From assembly GCA_039591615.1 (NCBI GenBank), contig JBDHDH010000103.1:1-15751 (forward strand): a stretch of DNA of 15,751 nt, written 5' to 3'. Positions within the stretch are counted from its first letter, which is position 1; every line of letters begins with the position of its first letter. The notes under the pieces were generated by a model. It ran no database searches. It was not told where the DNA came from and was given only the letters and a program-made list of their open reading frames with translations. Of this stretch, positions 1-6,683 are shown piece after piece. The DNA comes from JBDHDH01 sp039591615 (lineage in GTDB: Bacteria > Gemmatimonadota > Gemmatimonadetes > Gemmatimonadales > GWC2-71-9). A program made the translations under genes and the position numbers.

Positions 1-542
1 CAGCGTCGAGCCACCGCCCGCCCGACCCCACCCCATCCCCCGATCCCCACGCGGGGGGCGGCAAACTCCCGAACCGGAATCGTCCCGTCGGTGAACGCAT
101 CTTTCACCCAGGCGTGCTCCCGCTGGGCCCACACGGCGGCGTGGAACCCTCGCAAGCAGAACCCGATGGCGGCAATCGTCCAATCCGCCATCGGCTCGGC
201 CTGGATGCCGCGGGAGTTCGTGAGGACGGCACCTGTGGCCAGAAACTCGGGGGAGAGGCTCGCCAACACCCCCGCAGAGGCCGTGTGAGCCCAGCGGAGT
301 GTCCCCCGCGCGGCGCAAGCGACCGCCGCCGGCACTCCCCAGCCGATGTACACCTCCGCACCGTGAGCCGCTCTGACGGCCTCTGGCGACGCACTCGCAC
401 CATCCCCGTCGCTGACCGCCGGTGCCTCGACATCGAGGACGTCCCACCCCCGGCCCAGCACATGCCGAATGGCATCTACCGCGTCTCCGGGTACCTGCCA
501 CACCGGCCGTGGCGAGGCCAGATCGATAACCGCGCGTCTCAC
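1..542 (-). CDS. D-2-hydroxyacid dehydrogenase, N-terminal part (runs off left edge)
   Basis: This is a partial gene: 180 codons are visible and the C-terminal portion lies outside the window. The translation has the usual layout of the NAD(P)-dependent D-isomer-specific 2-hydroxyacid dehydrogenases, which interconvert 2-oxo acids and D-2-hydroxy acids in the cytosol. Residues 83-92 read RWAHTASAGV and residues 108-113 TNSRGI, both typical of the substrate-binding domain. The Rossmann dinucleotide motif follows at about 165-174 (VGIGGWGGVG, containing GxGxxG). The catalytic Arg, Glu and His would be beyond the edge. The start chosen is GTG at 542-540, because an in-frame TGA at 572-570 closes the frame upstream and no other start codon lies between. 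The Shine-Dalgarno sequence is weak. The gene follows trpS on the same strand after 71 bp, a gap that holds a 20-bp near-palindrome. The exact substrate cannot be told. Confidence 0.85.
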   Translation of the reverse strand, partial: MRRAVIDLASPRPVWQVPGDAVDAIRHVLGRGWDVLDVEAPAVSDGDGASASPEAVRAAHGAEVYIGWGVPAAVACAARGTLRWAHTASAGVLASLSPEFLATGAVLTNSRGIQAEPMADWTIAAIGFCLRGFHAAVWAQREHAWVKDAFTDGTIPVREFAAPRVGIGGWGGVGRAVARR

Positions 543-554
543 CCCTGGTCGGTG

Positions 555-574
555 CCTGACGTGGCCACTTCAGG
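555..574. promoter_or_regulatory. 20-bp near-perfect palindrome before the dehydrogenase gene
   Basis: CCTGACGTGGCCACTTCAGG matches its own reverse complement at 18 of 20 positions; the single mismatched pair is C560/T569. It lies in the 71-bp trpS-dehydrogenase gap, 12 bp before the GTG start. It could be an operator for a dimeric regulator or a short RNA hairpin. No T-tract follows it on either strand, so it is not a standard intrinsic terminator. No protein partner can be assigned. Confidence 0.4.
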
Positions 575-613
575 GAAGGTCAACTCGGTGCCGGACACGC
601 GCCGCGTACGTCC

Positions 614-1615
614 TCACGTCGTCGTGGGCGTCGTCGCACGAACGAGGAATCCCATGCGTTCCCTGACCTCCTGCATGGTCTCGCGCGCCACTCTCCGGGC
701 CCGTTCCGCACCGGTTTCGAGAAGGTCTCGCACTCGCTGCGGGTCCGCTTTGAGATCCGCCGCGCGTTCCCGGATCGAGGCGAACTCACCCGCGACGTTG
801 GACGACAGCACCCGCTTGCAGTCAATACAGCCCCACCCCGCCGCGCGACAGTTGTGGGCGACCTCCTCGACGGTATCGGGAGGCGAGAAGTGCTGATGCA
901 GCGTATAGAGGTTGCACTTTTCCGGCGTGCCCGGATCCTGCCGGGTCACCCGGGCTGGGTCCGTCTTGGCAGGTCGCAGTCGCTGCCAGATGGTCTCCGG
1001 CTCCTCCAGGATGCCGATGGTATTCCCGAGACTCTTGGACATCTTGGCTCGCCCGTCCAGGCCGATAATACGCCGGGCTGGGCCGATCAGTGCCTGCGGC
1101 TCCGGGAAGAACCGTTCGGCGAACCGGCCGTTCCACTTGCGCGCGATCTCTCGCATGAGCTCAACGTGCTGAACCTGATCTTCCCCTACCGGAACGAGAT
1201 CCGCCTTGTACAGCAGCACGTCTGCCGCTTGCAGCACAGGATAGTTGAGGAGGCCGGCGAGCACGCTGGCCTGGCCGTGGGCTTTGTCCTTGAATTGTGT
1301 CATCCGTTCGAGCGCACCAAGGGCCGTCACGGTAGTGAACACCCAGGCGAGCTCGGTGTGCTCGGGCACGTGGGACTGGACGAACAGCACGCATTTCTCG
1401 GGGTCGATTCCCGCTGCCACCAGGCCGGTGGTCATCTCGAGGGTGCGGTCCACCAGCGCCTCGATGTCGTAGTCCTGCGTGATGGCGTGGTAGTCGACGA
1501 CGCAAATGAAGCAGTCGTGCTCGTCCTGGAGCTTGACCCAATGCTTCACAGCGCCCAGATAGTTGCCGATATGCAGCTCGCCGGAAGGCTGAATGCCGGA
1601 GAACACGCGTCCCAT
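614..1615 (-). CDS. trpS: Tryptophanyl-tRNA synthetase (TrpRS), probable Fe-S type
   Basis: This class Ic aminoacyl-tRNA synthetase charges tRNA-Trp with tryptophan in the cytosol. The protein is 333 aa, normal for bacterial TrpRS. Signature motifs are all present: HIGN at 15-18 (the HIGH motif), Asp132 in QAADVLLY (tryptophan recognition), GEDQ at 144-147, and KMSKS at 191-195. The ATG at 1615-1613 gives the standard N-terminus (MGRVFSGIQPSGELHIGN). The frame stays open to 1930, but that stretch is antisense to the phosphatase gene and does not resemble TrpRS. Cysteines 234, 256, 263 and 266 form C-x21-C-x6-C-x2-C in the anticodon-binding region. This closely resembles the [4Fe-4S]-binding motif described for Thermotoga maritima TrpRS, with spacing one residue shorter. 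The gene is divergent from the phosphatase gene with 37 bp between starts. Confidence 0.97.
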   Translation of the reverse strand: MGRVFSGIQPSGELHIGNYLGAVKHWVKLQDEHDCFICVVDYHAITQDYDIEALVDRTLEMTTGLVAAGIDPEKCVLFVQSHVPEHTELAWVFTTVTALGALERMTQFKDKAHGQASVLAGLLNYPVLQAADVLLYKADLVPVGEDQVQHVELMREIARKWNGRFAERFFPEPQALIGPARRIIGLDGRAKMSKSLGNTIGILEEPETIWQRLRPAKTDPARVTRQDPGTPEKCNLYTLHQHFSPPDTVEEVAHNCRAAGWGCIDCKRVLSSNVAGEFASIRERAADLKADPQRVRDLLETGAERARRVARETMQEVRERMGFLVRATTPTTT

Positions 1616-1652
1616 GGCCCTCAACCTAGAACGCCACTGGAGGGGCCGCAAG

Positions 1653-2438
1653 GTGCCTAAAAACCAAGACTTACTGCGTGTTGCCGCCGACGCGGCTCGC
1701 CGCGGAGCCGCCTGTATTCGATCCATGGATCGGCCCTCGAACCCAGCCGAGTGGGGACTCAAGGGGGTGGCGGATTTCTTCACGGAGGTGGACCGAGAGT
1801 CCGAGCGGGCCATCGTGGAGACGCTCCTCGACGCCACGCCCGACGCGACCGTCATGGGCGAGGAGCTGACGCCGTCGGCCGAGCGGGCTCCCCTGGTCTG
1901 GGTGGTCGACCCGGTGGACGGGACCACCAATTACCTGCACGCGTATCCTGCCTATGCGGTGAGCATCGCGGCCGTCACCGATGGGGCGTTGGCGGTGGGC
2001 GTGGTCATCGACGTGGAGCGCGATCTCCTCTATCACGCCACCGCCGGGGGTGGAGCGTGGTGCGGCGACCGTCGGATCCAGGTGTCCGGCGTGACCGATC
2101 CCAAGCGGGCACTCATCGGTACGGGCTTCCCATTCAAGGTACCCCAGCTCCTTCCGCGCTACCTCCGGCACTTCACCACGATCCTGACGGCAACGAGCGG
2201 CCTACGGCGGGCGGGGTCGGCGGCGCTGGACCTCATCGACGTGGGCCTCGGTCGGTTCGACGGCTTCTGGGAGCTCCACCTCGCCCCCTGGGACGTGGCT
2301 GCGGGCACGTTGTTCGTCCGCGAAGCCGGTGGAGTTGTCACCGACGACACCGGGAACGACGACGTAATCCACCACGGACCGATCGTCGCTGGGAATCGGG
2401 CAATTCACACCTGGCTGTTGGAGGTCGTGGGTGAGTAG
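1653..2438 (+). CDS. Inositol-monophosphatase-family phosphatase
   Basis: This is a Mg-dependent, Li-sensitive-type phosphatase of the IMPase/SuhB superfamily, 261 aa. The metal and catalytic residues are in place: Glu70 in MGEE, Asp86 and Asp89 in DPVDGTTN, and Asp214 in PWDVAAG, at nearly the same positions as in E. coli SuhB. I chose GTG at 1653 because GGAGGGG at 1639-1645 lies 7 bp ahead and the family-like N-terminus begins there. An in-frame ATG at 1593 would add 20 residues and overlap the trpS start. The gene is divergent from trpS and followed after 75 bp by ftcD on the same strand, so the two may be co-transcribed. Family members include inositol-1-phosphatase, fructose-1,6-bisphosphatase, 3'-phosphoadenosine phosphatase and HisN-type histidinol-phosphatase. 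The sequence alone does not decide the substrate. Confidence 0.93.
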   Translation: MPKNQDLLRVAADAARRGAACIRSMDRPSNPAEWGLKGVADFFTEVDRESERAIVETLLDATPDATVMGEELTPSAERAPLVWVVDPVDGTTNYLHAYPAYAVSIAAVTDGALAVGVVIDVERDLLYHATAGGGAWCGDRRIQVSGVTDPKRALIGTGFPFKVPQLLPRYLRHFTTILTATSGLRRAGSAALDLIDVGLGRFDGFWELHLAPWDVAAGTLFVREAGGVVTDDTGNDDVIHHGPIVAGNRAIHTWLLEVVGE

Positions 2439-2444
2439 CACCCA

Positions 2445-2499
2445 GCCGGCCTATGGCAGACGCCGGCCGTGGTTGCCCATCCGATCGGCCGAATGGGCA
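2445..2499 (+). promoter_or_regulatory. Two tandem inverted repeats in the phosphatase-ftcD gap
   Basis: The 75-bp gap between the phosphatase stop and the preferred ftcD start holds two possible hairpins. The first is GCCGGC at 2445-2450 paired with GCCGGC at 2462-2467, with an 11-nt loop. The second is TGCCCAT at 2474-2480 paired with ATGGGCA at 2493-2499, with further pairing inside the loop. The second stem ends at the AGGAG (2499-2503) ahead of ftcD, so it could modulate ribosome access. No U-tract follows either stem, so termination is unlikely. Confidence 0.3.
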
Positions 2500-2513
2500 G
2501 GAGCTGGAGCGCC

Positions 2514-3455
2514 TTGCCTGCCCTGATCGAGTGCGTCCCAAACTTCAGTGAGGGGCGGGCGGCCGCACCGCTCGAAGCGCTCGAGGATGCGATTCGATCG
2601 GTCACAGGAGCACACCTGTTGGATGCGCATACGGACGCATCCCACCACCGCAGTGTCTTGACCATCGTCGGACAGCCTCAACCAGTGCTCGAGGCGGCGT
2701 TTCGGGCCACTGCAACGGCGGCCCGGTCCATCGATCTCCGAAAGCACCGGGGTGCCCATCCACGAATAGGGGCCACCGACGTCATCCCCTTCGTGCCGCT
2801 CGGGGATGCGACGATGGACGTCTGTATCCAGCTCGCCAACGAGCTGGGGGCCAGGATCGGGCACGAACTCGAGATTCCGGTCTATCTGTACGGCGTCGCC
2901 GCGCGCCACCCGGCGCGGGTACGGCTGGCCGCGCTCCGGCGGCCGCAGTTCGAGGGTCTGCGCGATCGCATTGGCGTCGACCCGGCATGGAAGCCGGACT
3001 TCGGGCCCGACCGGATCCACCCGACTGCCGGGGCCACCGCAGTCGGGGCCCGACCCGTCCTCGTCGCGTACAACGTCCTCCTCGACTCCGATGATGTGCA
3101 CCTCGCGGAAGCCATCGCGAGGGCCGTACGGGCGTCGTCCGGTGGACTGCCCGCGGTTCAGGCGCGTGGCTTCCTCGTGAGTGGCAAGGCACAGGTATCC
3201 ATGAACCTCTTGGACATCGATGTCACACCGCCGACCGTCGTGTTCGAGGCGGTGAAGCGGAGAGCCACCGAGTGTGGCCGTGCTATTCTGCGAAGTGAAA
3301 TCGTGGGGCTGGTTCCCGAGCGGGCCGTTCCGGCCGATTCCGAACGCTATCTCAGACTCGATGCGCCAGTGGAGACTCATCTCCTCGAGCGGCGGATCGC
3401 GGAGGAGGTGCCGAACGCGGAACAGAGCACGACGAGCCAGGGCGACGAGCGCTGA
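2514..3455 (+). CDS. ftcD: Glutamate formimidoyltransferase (formiminotransferase)
   Basis: The enzyme exchanges the formimino group between N-formimino-L-glutamate and tetrahydrofolate, linking histidine degradation to the one-carbon pool; it is cytosolic. The 313-aa protein is a free-standing formiminotransferase without a cyclodeaminase domain. Visible family motifs are IECVPNFSEGR at 5-15, HTDASHHRSV at 39-48, the block KHRGAHPRIGATDVIPFVP at 77-95, and IPVYLYG at 121-127. His82 in the AHPRIG segment corresponds by number to the catalytic histidine of the mammalian FTCD formiminotransferase domain. I prefer TTG at 2514 because the family usually begins just before LIECVPNFSEG and AGGAG lies 10 bp upstream. 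GTG at 2469 and ATG at 2493 are in-frame alternatives. No other histidine-utilisation gene is in the window. The gene converges on map. Confidence 0.93.
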   Translation: MPALIECVPNFSEGRAAAPLEALEDAIRSVTGAHLLDAHTDASHHRSVLTIVGQPQPVLEAAFRATATAARSIDLRKHRGAHPRIGATDVIPFVPLGDATMDVCIQLANELGARIGHELEIPVYLYGVAARHPARVRLAALRRPQFEGLRDRIGVDPAWKPDFGPDRIHPTAGATAVGARPVLVAYNVLLDSDDVHLAEAIARAVRASSGGLPAVQARGFLVSGKAQVSMNLLDIDVTPPTVVFEAVKRRATECGRAILRSEIVGLVPERAVPADSERYLRLDAPVETHLLERRIAEEVPNAEQSTTSQGDER

Positions 3456-3489
3456 ATAGGGAGTCGAAGGGCACAACTGTCGGGTGAGG

Positions 3490-3523
3490 GGCCCCTGCGG
3501 GCCGGAGAAGCGGGTCTCGCTTC
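3490..3523. terminator. Candidate bidirectional terminator between ftcD and map
   Basis: The 93-bp gap between the convergent ftcD and map stops holds two adjacent perfect inverted repeats. One is GGCCC/GGGCC at 3490-3503 with a 4-nt loop. The other is GAAGCG/CGCTTC at 3507-3523 with a 5-nt loop. Their position between convergent genes suggests transcript ends for both units. Neither strand shows a T-run, so this is not a canonical intrinsic terminator and the call is weak. Confidence 0.3.
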
Positions 3524-3548
3524 CGCGGTGGGCGCGTAGAGGGGTGAT

Positions 3549-4319
3549 CTACGTCGACGTGGGGACGGGGACTCCGGTGAGCAGCCGCGGCCCTGCCGAG
3601 TGGATGAGAACCGTGTGCTCGAAGTGCGCGGAGAGCGATCCGTCAGCCGTCACGACGGTCCATTTGTCAGGCAGTGTCTTGATCTCCGCTTGTCCCGCAT
3701 TCAGCATTGGCTCGATAGCCACCGTCATACCCGGAACCAGCCGCGGACCTCGCTTCGGTTTCCCGAAGTTCGGCACCTGCGGTTCCTCGTGGAAACTGGT
3801 CCCGATGCCGTGACCCACGAGTTCACGCACGACGCTAAAGCCCGCTTCTTCGGCAATCCGCTGCACAGCGTGCCCGATGTCACCGACGTGGTTTCCGACC
3901 ATTGCCGCCTCGATGCCCGCTCCCAGCGCGCGCCGAGTCACGGCCATGAGCTCATCCGCCTCGCTGCCGACTTCCCCTGCCGCGACGGTAATAGCCGAGT
4001 CCGCGTGCAGTCCGTCTAGGCAGACACCGCAATCGATACTGATGATATCGCCGGCTTCGAGCACCCGTCGACGAGACGGAATGCCGTGGACGATCTCGTG
4101 GTTGATGGATGTGCAGAGAGATGCGGGGAAATCGTACAGCCCCTTGAAGGACGGTCTGGCACCCGGGTGGCCGCGAATGAAGTCTTCGGCGATCTCATCG
4201 AGCTCAGCGGTGCTCACCCCCGGCGCAACGCGGGCCGCAAGCAGGTGCAGTGTCTCGGCGAGGATCCGCCCAGCGGCTGCCATCGTTTCCACTTCGCGTT
4301 CAGACTTGATAGTGATCAT
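3549..4319 (-). CDS. map: Type I methionine aminopeptidase
   Basis: The enzyme removes the initiator methionine from nascent proteins after deformylation, acting at the ribosome exit. The 256-aa length is normal. All five metal ligands of the pita-bread fold can be seen: Asp96 (SIDCG), Asp107 (HADSA), His170 (GHGIG), Glu203 (AIEPM) and Glu234 (HFEHTV). The accessory His74 (INHEIVHG) and His177 (FHEEP) are also present. There is no N-terminal zinc-finger or SH3-type extension. The ATG overlaps the adk stop as ATGA, indicating translational coupling. It is the last gene of the long minus-strand ribosomal cluster; infA, which often follows map, is not here. Confidence 0.97.
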   Translation of the reverse strand: MITIKSEREVETMAAAGRILAETLHLLAARVAPGVSTAELDEIAEDFIRGHPGARPSFKGLYDFPASLCTSINHEIVHGIPSRRRVLEAGDIISIDCGVCLDGLHADSAITVAAGEVGSEADELMAVTRRALGAGIEAAMVGNHVGDIGHAVQRIAEEAGFSVVRELVGHGIGTSFHEEPQVPNFGKPKRGPRLVPGMTVAIEPMLNAGQAEIKTLPDKWTVVTADGSLSAHFEHTVLIHSAGPRLLTGVPVPTST

Positions 4320-4879
4320 GCGCCTACGGCTTCTTCCACACGCGTCGCAATCGTTTCGACGTTCCCGGTCCCCGGAATGTCTGTCAGCACTCCCCGGCCA
4401 CGGTAATAAGCGACCAGAGGTTCCGTCTCGCTGCGATACACCTCGAGCCGCCGTTCGATCGCCTCCGGCGTGTCGTCGCTGCGTTGCTTCTCGCCTGCCC
4501 TGCCGAGCAAACGCTGTACCAGCTCCTCCTTCGGCACGTCGAAGCTGAGGACGTGATCAACAGCGGCATTGCGCTGCGCGAGGAGGCGGTCAACAGCTCG
4601 AGCCTGAGCCCTCGTGCGGGGAAAGCCATCCATGATGATGCCGTCGGCGGCCCCCGGATCATTCAGCACCTTCTCGATGAGCCCCATGATCACCTCGTCC
4701 GGAACCAGTCGCCCCTGGTCCATGAAGCGCTTCGCCTCGAGACCGAGGGTCGTCTCGTCCGTGACGGCGGCACGCAACAAATCACCCGTGGACACCAGCA
4801 TCAACCCGGTTCGGGCGGCGAGAATGGCTCCCTGCGTACCCTTCCCGGCTCCCGGTGCCCCCAAGAGAATCACGTACAT
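4316..4879 (-). CDS. adk: Adenylate kinase, short-LID form
   Basis: The enzyme interconverts ATP + AMP and 2 ADP, balancing cytosolic adenylates. The 187-aa protein starts with the P-loop GAPGAGKGT at 7-15. STGDLLR at 30-36 and MDGFPRTR at 83-90 form the AMP site. The LID region at about 126-136 (GRAGEKQRSDD) is short and has no cysteines. This is therefore the short-type enzyme, without the zinc-binding or extended LID of about 215-aa forms. The secY-adk-map order is the classic spc arrangement. It begins 31 bp after secY with only a weak Shine-Dalgarno sequence and overlaps map by 4 bp. Confidence 0.97.
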   Translation of the reverse strand: MYVILLGAPGAGKGTQGAILAARTGLMLVSTGDLLRAAVTDETTLGLEAKRFMDQGRLVPDEVIMGLIEKVLNDPGAADGIIMDGFPRTRAQARAVDRLLAQRNAAVDHVLSFDVPKEELVQRLLGRAGEKQRSDDTPEAIERRLEVYRSETEPLVAYYRGRGVLTDIPGTGNVETIATRVEEAVGA

Positions 4880-4910
4880 CTGCTACCGCCACCCACACAC
4901 CCGAGCCACT

Positions 4911-6224
4911 CTACATGTACCGGCCGCGACGGCCCCGGAACTTTACCCGACCTTGTTTCATGTAGTCGTCGTAGTGACGCAGATGGAGATGTTGCTGCAC
5001 CTGGACCCACGTATCGAGCGCGACACCGACGACGATCAGTAGCGCGGTGCCGCCAAAGAAGAATGGGACATTGAATGCATCGAAGACGAAGAACGGTAGC
5101 AGGGCCACGACGGTCAAGAAGAACGACCCCGGCAGCGTCACGCGTGTGAGCACGTTGTCAATGTAGTCGGCTGTTGCTGCGCCCGGTTTCACGCCGGGAA
5201 TGAACCCGCCTTGCTTCTTCAAGTTCTCCGCGATGTCTAGCGGATTGAAGATGATCGACGTGTAGAAGTACGTGAAGAATATGATGAGCAAGGCATAGCT
5301 CACGTAATACACTGCGGACCCGGGCTGAAACGCATCAGACATTGCCCGAAGGAACGGCAGGTTACTGAAGGTCGCGATCGTACCGGGCACAATGATGATC
5401 GACTGAGCGAAAATGATGGGCATCACGCCAGCCGAGTTGATGCGAATCGGGATGAATGTCTTCTGACCCTCGCGGATGCGACCGCGCCCCATGACCTTTC
5501 GCGGAATCTGAATGGGGATCCGACGCGCGGCCACTGTGACAGCGATGATCCCCGCAACGACCGCCACCATGACGACAACAAGTACGAGGAGGCGCGGCAG
5601 GTTGATGACGCCCGTTCGGAGAAAGTCGAGCGTTCGGAAGAACCCCGGCCACATCCCCTCCATGATGGAGAAGAAGATCATCAGGCTCATGCCGTTGCCG
5701 ATTCCCCGCTCCGTGATTTGCTCACCGAGCCACATCACGAAAACGGCACCGGTGGTGAGGGTCAGCATGGTGAGCGACCGGAAGCCCCATCCCGGGCTGG
5801 CAACCGCCTGCTGTGTCTCCGCGAAGATGGCGAAGCCATAGGCCTGCCCCAGGGACAGTGCCACCGTCATGTAGCGGGTCCACTGAGTGATCTTCTTGCG
5901 GCCTTCTTCTTCCTTCTGGAGCTTCTCGACGTAGGGAAAGACCGCCCCGGCCAGCTGAAACATGATCGAGGCCGAGATATAGGGCATGATCCCGAGGGCA
6001 AGGACCGTAGCCCTGGAGAGTCCGCCTCCGACGAACATGTCGTAGACGCCGAAGAGCGTTTGGGCTCCCTGGTTCCGTATGAAGTCCGCCAGGACCTGGA
6101 CGTTGACACCGGGCGTGGCGATGTGCGCTCCTGCCCGGTACACCGCTAGACAGAGAAGGGTGAAGAGCAGCTTTTCCTTGAGCTCTGGAACTGCGAAGAG
6201 ATTTGGGATGCGGGGGCCCGCCAT
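4911..6224 (-). CDS. secY: Preprotein translocase subunit SecY
   Basis: SecY is the channel-forming subunit of the SecYEG translocon in the cytoplasmic membrane and works with SecA and the ribosome. The 437-aa protein has ten predicted membrane segments, roughly at 18-36, 74-98, 118-136, 152-169, 178-196, 209-232, 267-286, 306-328, 366-386 and 390-408. The plug-region sequence (FGVYDMFVGGGLSRATV) is at 58-74 and the TM5-TM6 family motif ITERGIGNGMSL at 170-181. In the C5 cytoplasmic loop the sequence is GGFIPGVKPG (339-348): the position usually occupied by Arg (E. coli R357) is Lys346. The ATG at 6224 has GGAG 6 bp ahead, embedded in the rplO C-terminal codons. It begins 3 bp after rplO. Confidence 0.98.
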   Translation of the reverse strand: MAGPRIPNLFAVPELKEKLLFTLLCLAVYRAGAHIATPGVNVQVLADFIRNQGAQTLFGVYDMFVGGGLSRATVLALGIMPYISASIMFQLAGAVFPYVEKLQKEEEGRKKITQWTRYMTVALSLGQAYGFAIFAETQQAVASPGWGFRSLTMLTLTTGAVFVMWLGEQITERGIGNGMSLMIFFSIMEGMWPGFFRTLDFLRTGVINLPRLLVLVVVMVAVVAGIIAVTVAARRIPIQIPRKVMGRGRIREGQKTFIPIRINSAGVMPIIFAQSIIIVPGTIATFSNLPFLRAMSDAFQPGSAVYYVSYALLIIFFTYFYTSIIFNPLDIAENLKKQGGFIPGVKPGAATADYIDNVLTRVTLPGSFFLTVVALLPFFVFDAFNVPFFFGGTALLIVVGVALDTWVQVQQHLHLRHYDDYMKQGRVKFRGRRGRYM

Positions 6225-6227
6225 GCG

Positions 6228-6683
6228 CTACTCCTCGATCCGCCCGCCCGCCTTCTCGATCTTCTCGCGCGCGGTCTTGGATGTCGCGCAACCCTTCACC
6301 GTATACGCTCGGGTTGCGTCACCCGTCCCGAGGATCTTGATGGGCCGGTCGGCGCGGGTCACCAGACCGGCATCCACGAGAGCAGTCGGATCGACCTCCT
6401 CACCGGAGAGCCGAGGGAGATCGCGCAGGTTGACGATCTGAGCCGGCACACGGAACGGGTTCGTAAAGCCGCGCTTCGGCACCCGCCGCGTAAGCGGCAT
6501 CTGGCCGCCCTCGAACCATGCTGGGACGTTGCCACTTGCCCGGGCCCGCTGGCCTTTATGGCCGCGCCCGGCGGTCTTTCCGAGGCCCGAGCCCGGCCCC
6601 CGGCCCTTGCGCTTCGGCTCTGTGGCCGCTCCCTGCGGCGCCGGCAGGTTGTGTAATCCCAGCTTGTCGCTGCTCGCCATCAT
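6228..6683 (-). CDS. rplO: 50S ribosomal protein L15 (uL15)
   Basis: L15 is a late-assembly protein of the large subunit that binds 23S rRNA. The 151-aa length is usual. The Gly/Arg/Lys-rich N-terminal region contains GRGPGSGLGKTAGRGHKG, followed by the family segment PLTRRVPKRGF and a C-terminal globular domain with TVKGCATSKTAREKIEKAGG. Two consecutive ATG codons, at 6683 and 6680, could start it. The first overlaps the rpmD stop as ATGA and the second as TGATG. The stop lies 3 bp before secY, in the conserved rpmD-rplO-secY order. Confidence 0.97.
   Translation of the reverse strand: MMASSDKLGLHNLPAPQGAATEPKRKGRGPGSGLGKTAGRGHKGQRARASGNVPAWFEGGQMPLTRRVPKRGFTNPFRVPAQIVNLRDLPRLSGEEVDPTALVDAGLVTRADRPIKILGTGDATRAYTVKGCATSKTAREKIEKAGGRIEE

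Noticed and set aside
104..475. An open frame of 123 codons on the minus strand in the left part
   Set aside because: The neighbouring frame on the same strand gives an unmistakable D-2-hydroxyacid dehydrogenase, so this one is a shadow.
854..1660. A 268-codon plus-strand open frame antisense to trpS
   Set aside because: Its sequence mirrors TrpRS in reverse and contains no recognisable motif.
1616..1680. A possible trpS promoter on the minus strand (TTGCGG, 17 bp, TAGGTT)
   Set aside because: Only three of six bases match in each box, which is no better than chance in this composition.
1616..1930. A 105-residue N-terminal extension of TrpRS in the same open frame
   Set aside because: It would be antisense to the phosphatase gene; the standard TrpRS N-terminus begins at the ATG at 1615.
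2451..3476. A 341-codon minus-strand open frame antisense to ftcD
   Set aside because: ftcD has clear family motifs; the antisense frame has none and is explained by high GC at third positions.
4880..4910. Possible small gene such as rpmJ or infA between secY and adk
   Set aside because: The gap is only 31 bp and has no coding capacity for either.
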